DNA of 64,000 bases. Source: Methanoculleus methanifontis. GTDB lineage: Archaea; Halobacteriota; Methanomicrobia; Methanomicrobiales; Methanoculleaceae. This document shows, piece after piece, positions 25,484 through 34,137 of this stretch. The position numbers were made by a program, and so were the translations under genes. Below the pieces are notes generated by a model that had not been told where the DNA came from, did not search any database, and saw only the letters and a list, made by a program, of their open reading frames with translations. The DNA lies in contig NZ_VCYI01000005.1 of NCBI RefSeq assembly GCF_030464365.1, positions 94,658 through 158,657 on the forward strand, given 5' to 3'. Each line of letters begins with the position of its first letter. Within the stretch, counting starts at the first letter, position 1.

Positions 25484-27133
25484 ATGCCGCGATCGACTAA
25501 CGCCCTCATCATCGACGGCTACGTCGACGAACCCGCGTGCCTCGGCGTTTCGCCCTACGTCTCCCCGTACATCCGGGAGGTCGCCGGGGTTCTTATCGGG
25601 CATGGCTATGCTCCCCGCTACGTCACGATCGACCAGGTCCGGGCCGATCCCGCCCTTGCCACCTCGCCCGGCCGCGGCGATCTCGTGGTGATGATCGCCG
25701 GCCTGACCGTGCCGGGAGCATACATCGGGGGGAGACCCGCGACCCTGACGGAGATCCAGCAGATCGGGATCCTGCTCCGGCAGCCGACCACCGCGATCGG
25801 CGGGCCGATCGCCTTCGGCTACGCTCCCGGGGGTGGGAAGAAGGCGATCCGGCAGGCGATCGCCGGGTTCGACGTCACGCTCTCCGGATCGCCCGCGGTC
25901 GCGCTCGACTCCTGGCTCTTGGGCGGGGAGCCTGCCGGCGCGGGCGATTACTCCCTGACCGACCCCTGGGCCGCAGCGGGCGCCGGGATCATCGGTGGGC
26001 ACCCGGCATTCCCCTACGTGATCTGCGAGCTCGAGACCGCGACCGGGTGTTCGCGGGCGACGGTCGGAGGATGTTCGTTCTGCACCGAACCGTTCTACGG
26101 GCTTCCGCGCTACCGGAGCATCGAGGGGATCGCGGAGGAGGTCGCGGCGCTATATGCGGCGGGTGCCCGCCATTTCAGGCTCGGCCGCCAGCCGGATCTC
26201 CTCGCCTACAAGAGCGGCGGCGGGGAGTTCCCGGTCCCCCGCCCCGAGGCGCTCGCCGAACTCTTCTCGGCCGTCCGGGAGAACGCCCCGGACTTGAAAA
26301 CCCTGCACATCGACAACATCAACCCGGGCACCATCGCCCGCCACGAGGACGCGGCACGGGCGGCGCTCGAGGTGATCGTCGCCGGCCACACCCCCGGCGA
26401 CACCGCGTCCTTCGGGATGGAGACCGCCGATCCCGCGGTTGTCGCGGCAAACAACCTCAAGGCAATGCCGGATGACGTCTTTCGCGCGATCGAGGTCGTG
26501 AACGAGGTCGGGGGGAAGCGGACTCGCGGCATCCCCGAGCTCCTGCCGGGCCTGAACTTCATCGTCGGCCTCGCGGGGGAGACGCCGGCGACGTTCGACG
26601 CAAACGAGGCGTTCCTCCGGCGGGTGCTCGATGCCGGTCTTCTCGTCCGGCGGGTGAACATCCGGCAGGTGATGCCGTTTGAGGGAACAAAGGCCTACAC
26701 CGAGAACACCCTCGGGAAGCACGATGCCCGGTTCCGCTCCTTCAAGGAGTGGACGCGCAAGGAGTTCGACGAGCCGATGCTCCGCCGGGTCTTCCCCGTC
26801 GGCACCGTTCTTTCGGAGGTCGTCGTCGAAGTTCCCGGGAAACCGTCGTTCGGGCGGCAGATGGGCTCCTATCCCATCCTTGTCGGAATCCCGCTCGAAC
26901 TCCCGGCACGGGCGGTGATCGACACCGTCGTGGTCGACTGGGGGATGCGGTCGGTGACGGCGCTTCCCTCTCCGGTCGAGGTCAACACCCTGCCGGCAGC
27001 GGCACTCCGGTGGATCCCGGGGGTGGGGAAGAAGAGGGCCGCGACCATCGCCGCCCGCCGCCCGTTCGGAAGCGTCGAAGAGTTCCGGGAGGTTGCGGGG
27101 GAGACGGGGATCGAGGGCGTGATGAGGTTTTAG
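25484..27133 (+). CDS. Archaeal radical SAM protein with C-terminal helix-hairpin-helix (COG1031-like)
   Basis: A 549-residue protein. The N-terminal part (1-180) has B12-domain-like spacing (ALIIDGYVDEPACLG, VVMIAGLTVPGAYIGG, AIGGPIAFG). The cluster motif is non-standard: Cys189, Cys197 and Cys200 (CX7CX2C, in CSRATVGGCSFC). The C-terminus has a helix-hairpin-helix pair (LRWIPGVGKKRAATIAARRPFGSVEEF). This matches the uncharacterised archaeal radical SAM/HhH group, presumably acting on a nucleic acid. ATG 25484 precedes the conserved ALIIDGYVDEPA; an in-frame GTG four codons earlier directly follows GGAGG. Confidence 0.85.
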   Translation: MPRSTNALIIDGYVDEPACLGVSPYVSPYIREVAGVLIGHGYAPRYVTIDQVRADPALATSPGRGDLVVMIAGLTVPGAYIGGRPATLTEIQQIGILLRQPTTAIGGPIAFGYAPGGGKKAIRQAIAGFDVTLSGSPAVALDSWLLGGEPAGAGDYSLTDPWAAAGAGIIGGHPAFPYVICELETATGCSRATVGGCSFCTEPFYGLPRYRSIEGIAEEVAALYAAGARHFRLGRQPDLLAYKSGGGEFPVPRPEALAELFSAVRENAPDLKTLHIDNINPGTIARHEDAARAALEVIVAGHTPGDTASFGMETADPAVVAANNLKAMPDDVFRAIEVVNEVGGKRTRGIPELLPGLNFIVGLAGETPATFDANEAFLRRVLDAGLLVRRVNIRQVMPFEGTKAYTENTLGKHDARFRSFKEWTRKEFDEPMLRRVFPVGTVLSEVVVEVPGKPSFGRQMGSYPILVGIPLELPARAVIDTVVVDWGMRSVTALPSPVEVNTLPAAALRWIPGVGKKRAATIAARRPFGSVEEFREVAGETGIEGVMRF

Positions 27134-27282
27134 GGGGGACTCTTGTGTCTGGTGTTGTATCTTTTGGCGGTGGGCTGGTGCCTTGCGGTGCCCGGATTCT
27201 GACGGTTCTATCCGATTTTCTTTAAATTGGGTTTGATTGACGTTAGAATTCCTAAATTCTTTTGGATCGTTGTTCAGTAACC

Positions 27283-27544
27283 ATGCACGGCTTCCCGGGG
27301 AGTATCGCCACGCACTGCCCGCCCCCCTTAGGGGGGCGGGAGGAGCGCGAAGCGCGGGTGGTGGGGGGTTTCTGAGGAGGGGCTTGTAGATGCCCACGTA
27401 GGAGAGCGCTCCTATCTTGGAAAAGCCGACGGATAACGCCTGAGGCGTGATATGGCCGAAGAGTGTGAGACAGGGGAGGGGGGATGCTCCCCCCTCCCCG
27501 TCAGCCCTACCCCCAATGGCGATATCCCCTAGAAAGCCGTGCAC
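27283..27544. repeat. MITE-like element, copy A
   Basis: About 260 bp bounded by imperfect inverted repeats: GCACGGCTTCCCGGGGAGTA plus TCGCCA on the left, and the complement of GCACGGCTTTCTAGGGGATA plus TCGCCA on the right. Inside are a GC hairpin (CCGCCCCCCTTAGGGGGGCGG), GAGCGCGAAGCGCGGGTGG, and a second hairpin GGGAGGGGGGATGCTCCCCC. No transposase is encoded. Two shorter relatives lie at 33299-33446 and 51391-51623. The remaining gene-free sequence to 27724 shows nothing I can identify. Confidence 0.75.
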
Positions 27545-27724
27545 CGGGAGAACCGATGTTCTGATAGGAAGCAGTTATCTGCAAGACCGAGAGTTTGAGG
27601 AGCTGGGAGGCATCTCAAGCCCCGTCGTTCAGTATATCGCACCTTTGGTAGGTCGCCAATCGCACCTGGCGGTGCTCCAGATCCTGCCCATCGGGCAGTC
27701 GCATTCCGGAGGAAGATTGCCTGG

Positions 27725-28861
27725 TCATTCCTTCTCCCGCAGTTCCATCACCCGCAGAACGTCCGTCCGGGTCACGATCCCGACCAGGTCGCCATCAGCG
27801 ACCACCGGGATCCTCCCGATGTTCTGGCCGGTTATGATCCGGAGCGCGTCGATGAGCGACGCCGACGGCGGGAGGGTGGTCGGGTTCCGGGTCATGACGT
27901 CGCGCACCTGCATCGCTTCCCGGTCGATCGGCGAGGTCTTGTGGATGTCGGCGAGGGCGACGATCCCCACAAGCGACCCCCGCTCCATCACGGGAAAACC
28001 GAGGTGCTTTGTCTCATACATCATCTCCACCACCCGGGGCAGCGGCATCGTCGGCTCGACGGTAGTTACAGGACTGCTCATCGCGTCCGCCACCGTGACG
28101 TCCTGCAGCAGGATGTTGTAGCGGAGGGAGGTGGCCTCCTGGTTCGCCCCGATGTAGATGAAGAAGGCGATGAGGATCAGGATCGGGTTCAAGAGCAGGA
28201 ACCCGACGAGCCCGAAGAGGACGGCAAACCCCTTCCCGACGTCGGCGGCGATCCGGGTCGCCCGGGAGAGCGGCATCCGGCGGGCGAGCCATGCCCGCAG
28301 CACCCGCCCGCCGTCCATCGGAAACGCCGGGAGGAGATTGAACCCGAAGAGCAGGACGTTCAGGAGCCCCAGGTAGCCGAAGGTGAAGATCAGGACGCCG
28401 GCGACCCCCGGGTCCAGATTGATCGCCGCAACGACGTAGACGAGGGCGGAGGAGACGATGCCGACCCCAAGGCTCGTCAGCGGCCCCGCGAGCGCCATGG
28501 GGAGCTCGATCTTCGGGTCCGGCATCGTCTCCTCCATCTGGGAGACGCCGCCGAGGATGAGAAGCGTGATGCTGTGGATCTCGATCCCCTTCGCCTTCGC
28601 GATGAGCGAGTGGGCCATCTCGTGGATGAAGACGCCGAAGAAGAGGCCGAGCGCCACGACGGTCCCGAGGATGTAGGGGTTGAACCCCGCCGTGATCAGC
28701 GTCATGTCGATCGGAACACCGAAGAGGACCGCGATCAACTCGGTCGTGAGCACGATCTGGCTCCCGATGATCCAGGCGAAGAGGGGGATCACCAGAAGGA
28801 AACTCCAGTGCAGTTTGACCGGTATTCCGGCCAGGTTTCCAATCTGTAGCGACGCTTCCAT
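27725..28861 (-). CDS. Site-2 protease family (M50) metalloprotease with CBS domains
   Basis: A 378-residue intramembrane zinc protease. HEMAH (His80, Glu81, His84) and NLLPAFPMDGGR (Asp183) supply the zinc ligands in membrane helices. Two CBS domains occupy about 250-375 (VADAMSSPVTTVEPTMPL and VRDVMTRNPTTLPP), typical of archaeal S2P proteins and probably binding adenine nucleotides. Such enzymes cleave membrane-bound regulators within the bilayer; the substrate is unknown. It is divergent from the PRC-barrel gene, with 52 bp between starts. Confidence 0.92.
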   Translation of the reverse strand: MEASLQIGNLAGIPVKLHWSFLLVIPLFAWIIGSQIVLTTELIAVLFGVPIDMTLITAGFNPYILGTVVALGLFFGVFIHEMAHSLIAKAKGIEIHSITLLILGGVSQMEETMPDPKIELPMALAGPLTSLGVGIVSSALVYVVAAINLDPGVAGVLIFTFGYLGLLNVLLFGFNLLPAFPMDGGRVLRAWLARRMPLSRATRIAADVGKGFAVLFGLVGFLLLNPILILIAFFIYIGANQEATSLRYNILLQDVTVADAMSSPVTTVEPTMPLPRVVEMMYETKHLGFPVMERGSLVGIVALADIHKTSPIDREAMQVRDVMTRNPTTLPPSASLIDALRIITGQNIGRIPVVADGDLVGIVTRTDVLRVMELREKE

Positions 28862-28913
28862 AAGAAAGAGTATCTTTTTATCATTTATAGTAATATACCT
28901 TCAGAGGATACCG

Positions 28914-29177
28914 ATGAGAACACAGATCACAGAGATGTTCGGGTTACGCGTCTATACCGACAGGGCTGTCTTTATCGGGAATGTTGACGATGTCGTACTC
29001 GACGTGGACCAGAAGAAGATCGACGCCCTTGCAGTCGGCGAGCTCAACCCCGAGATCGGAGAGGTGAAAGGCTACACCGGGCTGCAGATACCCTTCCGCA
29101 TCGTGAAGAGTGTCGGCGATATCGTCATCGTCCGCCACATTCCCGGGCTCTTCAAGTCCCCGACCAAAGAAGACTGA
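28914..29177 (+). CDS. Single-domain PRC-barrel protein
   Basis: An 87-residue protein that is all PRC-barrel: FGLRVYTDRAVFIGNVDDVVLDVDQKK, then IPFRIVKSVGDIVIVRH. Small PRC-barrel proteins are widespread in euryarchaea; in haloarchaea CdpB1/CdpB2 of this type join SepF and FtsZ at the division site, so a division role is possible here. ATG 28914 follows AGAGGAT. The frame extends upstream, but that part is antisense to the site-2 protease. TTTATAGTAATATAC at 28884-28898 is the likely promoter. Confidence 0.8.
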   Translation: MRTQITEMFGLRVYTDRAVFIGNVDDVVLDVDQKKIDALAVGELNPEIGEVKGYTGLQIPFRIVKSVGDIVIVRHIPGLFKSPTKED

Positions 29178-29182
29178 CCACG

Positions 29183-29944
29183 ATGTCCGGGGCTCCCTGT
29201 CGATACAATATGGATACCGGGGATCGCGAGATCTTCTCGAACCTCACGATCTTCCCCCCCGTTTTTGTCCGGCTCGACGGCCGAGCCTTCCACCGCCTGA
29301 CACGTGCGCTCAACCTCAAAAAACCGTTCGATCCCGCCTTCAACGAGAGCATGCGGTCGGTCTGCCGCTACCTCCTCATGGGGAGCGGTCTCTCTCCCGC
29401 GTTCGCCTACACCTTCTCCGACGAGATCAGCCTCTACTTCCCGACGCTGCCGTTCTCGGGGCGCGTGGAGAAACTCGACTCCGTGACCGCCGCGGTCGCG
29501 GCGAGCAAACTCACGATCGAACTCGGGTCTGCCGAACCGCTTGCGTTCGACGCCCGGACGATCCCCGCGGCGGGGGAGTTTGCGGTCGAGTACCTGATCT
29601 CGCGGCAGAACGAGGCGTGGCGAAACCACATCAACGCCTACTGCCAGAACGCGCTGATCGAGGAGGGGATGACCTCCCGTCAGGCTGCCGCGGCGCTCCG
29701 GGGGATGCAGTCCGGGGCGCTGCACGAGATGATGTTCGAGCGGGGCATCAACCTGGCGGAGACGCCGGCCTGGCAGCGGCGGGGAACGCTCCTCTATCGT
29801 GAAGAGTGCATAAAAGAGGGGTATAACCCCCTTACGGGGGAGACTGTGCAGGCTGCAAGAACCTGCATCCGGGAACCGGAGGAGACGCCTCTCTTCTCCA
29901 CCCCGGAGGGCGAGGCGCTGATCCGGTCACTCACCGGCGCGTGA
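29183..29944 (+). CDS. Thg1-like 3'-5' RNA polymerase (tRNA-His guanylyltransferase family)
   Basis: A 253-residue Thg1-family protein, which adds nucleotides in the 3'-5' direction to tRNA 5' ends; archaeal members repair truncated tRNAs in a template-dependent way. Motifs are PVFVRLDGRAFHRLT (Asp32), TFSDEISLYF (Asp80, Glu81), the two-metal carboxylates, and a RNHINAYCQNALIEEG helix typical of Thg1. It begins 5 bp after the PRC-barrel stop and probably shares its transcript. ATG 29210 is an alternative start. Its end overlaps the convergent ileS by 18 bp. Confidence 0.9.
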   Translation: MSGAPCRYNMDTGDREIFSNLTIFPPVFVRLDGRAFHRLTRALNLKKPFDPAFNESMRSVCRYLLMGSGLSPAFAYTFSDEISLYFPTLPFSGRVEKLDSVTAAVAASKLTIELGSAEPLAFDARTIPAAGEFAVEYLISRQNEAWRNHINAYCQNALIEEGMTSRQAAAALRGMQSGALHEMMFERGINLAETPAWQRRGTLLYREECIKEGYNPLTGETVQAARTCIREPEETPLFSTPEGEALIRSLTGA

Positions 29945-32900
29945 GATGCCGATCCGCATCTGCACGCCTTCCACGTCCCAGTCCTTCTCGAGGGCGAAGG
30001 GCCCTGCCGATCTCTCACTGCTACGGCGGACGGTGAGGGTTGCCGCCCGCACCTCGCCGGCGATCTCCTTCTGCCACTCCTCGGTCGCGATCAGCGAGGC
30101 CACCCGCTCGTCGGCGACACCCACGGCTGCGACGATGAAGTCGTCGACGTTCAGGTCGAGCTGGCGGCGCATCTCCTGGACCCGCCGTATCACCTCGCGG
30201 GCGTACCCTTCGGCCTCCAACGCCGGCGTGAGGGTGACGTCGACGTAGACCGTCGCGTCCTTCATGGGCGCGGCAAAGACCCCCTCGGGGAGGGCTTCCG
30301 CGAAGGTGACATGGCGCTCTGTGATCTCGTAACCGTCGAGCTGGGCCTTTCCATCCCGCTCGATCGCGGCCTTCAGGGCGGTGCCGTCTGCGTTCTCTAT
30401 CAGCGCCTTGACCTTCGGCCCTTCCTTCCCGAACTCCGGCCCGATCGCGCGCATCACCGGTTCGGCCTTCCAGAGGATCCGGTCCCAGGTCCCGGTGACG
30501 ACCCTGACCGTCCGGGTGTTCGCCCGGCTCAGGGCGAGGTCGTTCAACCCCTCAAGACCCCTCCTCACCTCGCTACTTCCCGTGACCACGACCGTCTCGG
30601 AGACCGGCCAGCGGAGTTTCCGTCGCCCATTTTGCCGGGCGGTGGCGACCGCGTCGTCGAACGACTGGACGATCTCCATCTCTGCCTCAAGGCGCTGGTC
30701 GATCAGGGTGCCGTCCGCCGCCGGCCAGTCGAGCATATGGGCGCTCTCCGGGTCGCCTGCGAGGCGGAGGTTCTGGTAGATCTCCTCGGCGATATGGGGG
30801 GTGAACGGCGCAAGGAGCGCGGTCAGGCGGCGCATGACGTAATAGACGGTCTCGTAGGCGTACCGCTTCTCCATTGAGTCCTCTTCGAGCCACATCCTCG
30901 GCCGGACGAGCTGGACGTACCAACGGGAGAGATCCTCGAGGATGAAGGAGGCAAGCGCCCGCGTCACCCTGTGGAGGTGGTACTCCTGCATCTCCCCGCT
31001 CGTCGTCCGGGCGAGCGAGTTTACCCGGGAGATTATCCAGCGGTCTTCCTCAGGCATATCCCTGATATGCGACCGGACGAACGAGTCGTCCCAGCGACCT
31101 CCGGCGGATGCCGGCTCGAACGAGTCGAGAACCATGTAGGGGAGCGGGAACCGGTAGACGTTCCAGAGGATGTTGAGCGTCCGGTGGATGGTCTTGACGC
31201 TGTCCCAGTTGAACTTCATGTCGTCCCAGGGAGCGTTCGCCCAGAGGACGTAGAACCGCAGGACATCGACGCCGAACTGGTTCATCACCTCTTCAGGCGT
31301 CACCACGTTGCCGAGACTCTTGCTCATCTTGCGCCCCTCGGCGTCGAGAGCGAACCCGTGCATCAGGACGCTCTTGTAGGGGGCGCGGCCGAACGCCACG
31401 GTGCTCGCCCCGAGCTGGGAGTAGAACCAGCCCCGGGTCTGGTCCTGCCCTTCGGTGATGAAGTCCGCCGGCCAGAGGCGGTCGAAGGCCTCGCGCTCCC
31501 GGGGGAACCCGAGGGTCGCCCACGACGCGACCGCCGAGTCGAACCAGACGTCGAAGATGTCGGCGACCCGGCGCATCTCCCCGCCGCAGGAGCACGGGAT
31601 GACGATCTCGTCGACGTAGGGGCGGTGCGGATCGGTAACCTTTGTGCCCGACCGCTCCTCGAGTTCGGCGATGGTGCCGATGACGACCCTCTCGGCGCAC
31701 TGCTCGCACTGCCAGATGGGGATGGGGATGCCCCAGTAGCGCTGCCGGGATATGCACCAGTCTCGGGAGTCCGCGACGAAGTCGTGGAACCGGGCGCTCC
31801 CCGCCCAATCGGGGTACCACTTCACCTTCGCGATCTCCTCGAGCATCGAGTCGCGGATCTCGGTTGCCTTCAGGAACCACTGTGCGGTCGCACGGTAGAT
31901 GATGGGGGTCTTGCACCGCCAGCAGTGACCGTAGCGGTGGGTGATCGTCCGCCGGGCAAGGAGGTAGTCGCCGAGCGCTTCGATGACGAGGTCGTTTGCG
32001 TCCCGGACGTACATGTCCTCGAACGCCCCGGCCTCCCGGGTGAAGCACCCGCCGGCGTCGACCGGGCAGAAGACCTCGAGTCCTTCCTGGAGGCCGATCA
32101 GGTAGTCGTCCCACCCGTGCCCGGGGGCGATGTGGACGAGACCGGTGTTCTCGAGCGCGACGTAGTCGGCCGCGACGACCCGGTGCCGGATCTCCGCCTG
32201 GTGTGGGACCTGGCCGGCGAGCGGCGACGTGTACTCCGTCCCGACGAGGTCGCTGCCGCTCGCCCGCTCAAGGACGGTGTAGTCCTGGTAGCGGCCCATC
32301 TTCAGGACGGACTCGACGAGTTCGTCGGCGATCCAGAGGATCTCTTCGTGGCCGTCCTTCTTCGCCTGCACCCGCGCATAGGTGAACGCGGTGTTGACCG
32401 CCACCGCGACGTTTGCAGGGAGCGTCCACGGCGTGGTCGTCCAGATCACCAGGTACTCGTTCTCGCGCCCGTTGACCGGGAACTTGACGAAGATGGAGGG
32501 GTCGGTCTCGTCCCAGTACTCCACCTCCGAGTCGGCGATCGCCGTCTCGCACCGGGGGCACCAGTTCACGACCCGGTGGCCGCGTTCGAGGAGACCGCGT
32601 TCATTCGCCCGCTTGACCGCCCACCACGCGGACTCGATGTACTCCGCCTTGATCGTCTGGTAGGGGTCGTCGAAGTCGAGCCAGATACCGAGCTGCCGGA
32701 ACTGGTCGCTCATGATATCCATGTGCGTCACGGCGAACGTCCGGCACTGCTCGATGAACGCGGCAATCCCGTAATCCTCGATATCCTTCTTGGAGGTGAA
32801 TCCGAGCTGGTGTTCGACCTTCACCTCGATAGGCAGGCCGTGCATATCGTAGCCGGCCCGCTCGATGACGTTCCTCCCCTGCATCCGGTGGTAGCGGAGG

Positions 32901-33100
32901 ATGGTGTCTTTTATGATCTTGTTCCAGGCGGTGCCGAGGTGGATGTGGCCGGTGGTGTACGGCGGCCCGTCGACGAAAAAGAACGCTTTTCCATCCTTGC
33001 GCACTTCCTGAACGCGTGCATAGGTATTCTCCCGTTTCCAGTAATCCTGGACTCCCGTCTCGAGTTCGCGCGGGTTATAACTGCCGGTGACCTCTTTCAC
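29927..33100 (-). CDS. ileS: Isoleucyl-tRNA synthetase
   Basis: A 1057-residue class I aminoacyl-tRNA synthetase of full length. It has the HIGH-type motif GHIH (51-54), a large CP1 editing domain, KMSKS at 591-595, and a C-terminal anticodon-binding region with the long archaeal/eukaryotic-type extension. Zinc-binding CPRC and CxxC pairs (GHCWRCKTP, WQCEQCAER) lie in the connective regions. The start is GTG at 33100 with the conserved KEVTGSYNPRELE beginning. Only GGATATAAG precedes it, so leader length is unclear. Confidence 0.97.
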   Translation of the reverse strand: MKEVTGSYNPRELETGVQDYWKRENTYARVQEVRKDGKAFFFVDGPPYTTGHIHLGTAWNKIIKDTILRYHRMQGRNVIERAGYDMHGLPIEVKVEHQLGFTSKKDIEDYGIAAFIEQCRTFAVTHMDIMSDQFRQLGIWLDFDDPYQTIKAEYIESAWWAVKRANERGLLERGHRVVNWCPRCETAIADSEVEYWDETDPSIFVKFPVNGRENEYLVIWTTTPWTLPANVAVAVNTAFTYARVQAKKDGHEEILWIADELVESVLKMGRYQDYTVLERASGSDLVGTEYTSPLAGQVPHQAEIRHRVVAADYVALENTGLVHIAPGHGWDDYLIGLQEGLEVFCPVDAGGCFTREAGAFEDMYVRDANDLVIEALGDYLLARRTITHRYGHCWRCKTPIIYRATAQWFLKATEIRDSMLEEIAKVKWYPDWAGSARFHDFVADSRDWCISRQRYWGIPIPIWQCEQCAERVVIGTIAELEERSGTKVTDPHRPYVDEIVIPCSCGGEMRRVADIFDVWFDSAVASWATLGFPREREAFDRLWPADFITEGQDQTRGWFYSQLGASTVAFGRAPYKSVLMHGFALDAEGRKMSKSLGNVVTPEEVMNQFGVDVLRFYVLWANAPWDDMKFNWDSVKTIHRTLNILWNVYRFPLPYMVLDSFEPASAGGRWDDSFVRSHIRDMPEEDRWIISRVNSLARTTSGEMQEYHLHRVTRALASFILEDLSRWYVQLVRPRMWLEEDSMEKRYAYETVYYVMRRLTALLAPFTPHIAEEIYQNLRLAGDPESAHMLDWPAADGTLIDQRLEAEMEIVQSFDDAVATARQNGRRKLRWPVSETVVVTGSSEVRRGLEGLNDLALSRANTRTVRVVTGTWDRILWKAEPVMRAIGPEFGKEGPKVKALIENADGTALKAAIERDGKAQLDGYEITERHVTFAEALPEGVFAAPMKDATVYVDVTLTPALEAEGYAREVIRRVQEMRRQLDLNVDDFIVAAVGVADERVASLIATEEWQKEIAGEVRAATLTVRRSSERSAGPFALEKDWDVEGVQMRIGISRAGE

Positions 33101-33654
33101 CTTATATCCCTCATATTCAGCACTGTGGTGTACCGTTTGTTGTTGGGGGACAAAGTGTTTCGTACTATGGGGAGTGGTGCAGACTCATGCGAAGCCGTGA
33201 AAGGGCGCGACTCGTGACCGCGTGCGATCCCGAGGGGGGATGGTCAAGTGGGGAACTTGTTGGGGGACGAAGTAAGCGAAGCGAGGGGAAAAACCCGGTA
33301 CACTGGACCGTGGGGGTATCGCCATTTGGGGAGGCGGCTCGCGGGGTTCCATACCATTCGTCACCCCACTCCGCCCGCGCTTCGCGCTCCTCCCCCGCCC
33401 CTGAGGGGCGGGGGCAGTCCGTGGCGATATCCCCTTGAAATCCGTATATAGGGATTGAAATGGGTCCGGTAATTCACTATCATTTTTGAGACTATCCCCG
33501 GGAGGTCAAACCCTCGACTTCCTTTCGCGTTCTTCGTGGCTTCGCGTGAGTTTTCAGTACGGGGCGATGGAGCTTCACGCGAAAGACATGACGCCGCGAA
33601 GGCATGTTCGCTTCACCCCACCCCTTTTATCCCCTGCTCCCCGACCTCTCCCCC
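33101..33654. repeat. 554-bp gene-free region with repeats
   Basis: This stretch holds a near-direct repeat TTGTTGGGGGAC at about 33140 and 33259, MITE-like copy B (listed separately), and two TTCGCG-family repeats at 33521-33550 and 33573-33602, with a degenerate copy near 33187. No protein-coding frame of normal composition is seen. Confidence 0.6.
33299..33446. repeat. MITE-like element, copy B (inverted, internally deleted)
   Basis: About 148 bp in the opposite orientation to copies A and C. Its left end (CACTGGACCGTGGGGGTA then TCGCCA) matches the complement of copy C's right end, and the complement of its right end (TACGGATTTCAAGGGGATAT) matches copy C's left end. It retains the GC hairpin and GCGCTTCGCGCTCCTCC segment but lacks the second hairpin. 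Confidence 0.75.
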
Positions 33655-34137
33655 ATGCAGATCGCAGTCATCGGGAGGGAGGACTGCTCCGCTGAGGAGT
33701 ATGAAGCGGCTGAGACCATCGGCTACCTCATCGCCGGGAATCACGAGACCGTCTGTTGCGGCGGCCTCGGCGGGGTGATGGAGGCCGCCTGCAGGGGCGC
33801 AAAAGAGGGCGGCGGAAGGACCGTGGGCATCCTCCCGCATACTGGGGAGGGGAACCCCTACCTCGACGTCGTCATCCGCACCGGGATGGGCCACGCGAGG
33901 AACGTCGTCCTCGTCAACTCGGCCGAAGCGGTGATCGCCGTCGGGGGAGGCTACGGCACGCTCTCGGAGATCGCAGTCAGCCTCAAGACGGAGAAGCCCG
34001 TCTTTGGCCTTTCGACCTGGAAGATAGAGGGGGTGTTTGTCTGCGCCACGCCCGAGGAAGCAGTCATCCTCGCAGTTCGCGCAGCACGCCTGTCCCGGCC
34101 GTCTCGTAGCCCCCGAGGTCCCGGAGAATCTTCTTGA
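33655..34137 (+). CDS. LOG/TIGR00725-like nucleotide-binding protein
   Basis: A 160-residue Rossmann-fold protein: IAVIGRED at the start, VCCGGLGGVMEAACRGAKEGGG (34-54) and VAVGGGYGTLSEIAVSLKTEKPV with the PGGxGTxxE-like motif at 97-105. Related LOG proteins cleave nucleoside monophosphates; this short group is of unknown activity. ATG 33655 fits the family start. The last 74 bp overlap the convergent MoeA gene, so the poorly conserved Arg/Pro/Ser-rich tail may not be critical. Confidence 0.82.
   Translation: MQIAVIGREDCSAEEYEAAETIGYLIAGNHETVCCGGLGGVMEAACRGAKEGGGRTVGILPHTGEGNPYLDVVIRTGMGHARNVVLVNSAEAVIAVGGGYGTLSEIAVSLKTEKPVFGLSTWKIEGVFVCATPEEAVILAVRAARLSRPSRSPRGPGESS

Noticed and set aside
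27555..27724. Possible transposase C-terminal fragment (LIGSSYLQDREFEELGG) next to MITE copy A
   Set aside because: The stretch is too short and I could not tie it to a transposase family; frame runs into antisense of the site-2 protease.
30971..33217. A 748-codon open frame on the plus strand
   Set aside because: It is antisense to ileS in register with its third codon positions; composition is Asp/Arg/Val-rich without domains.
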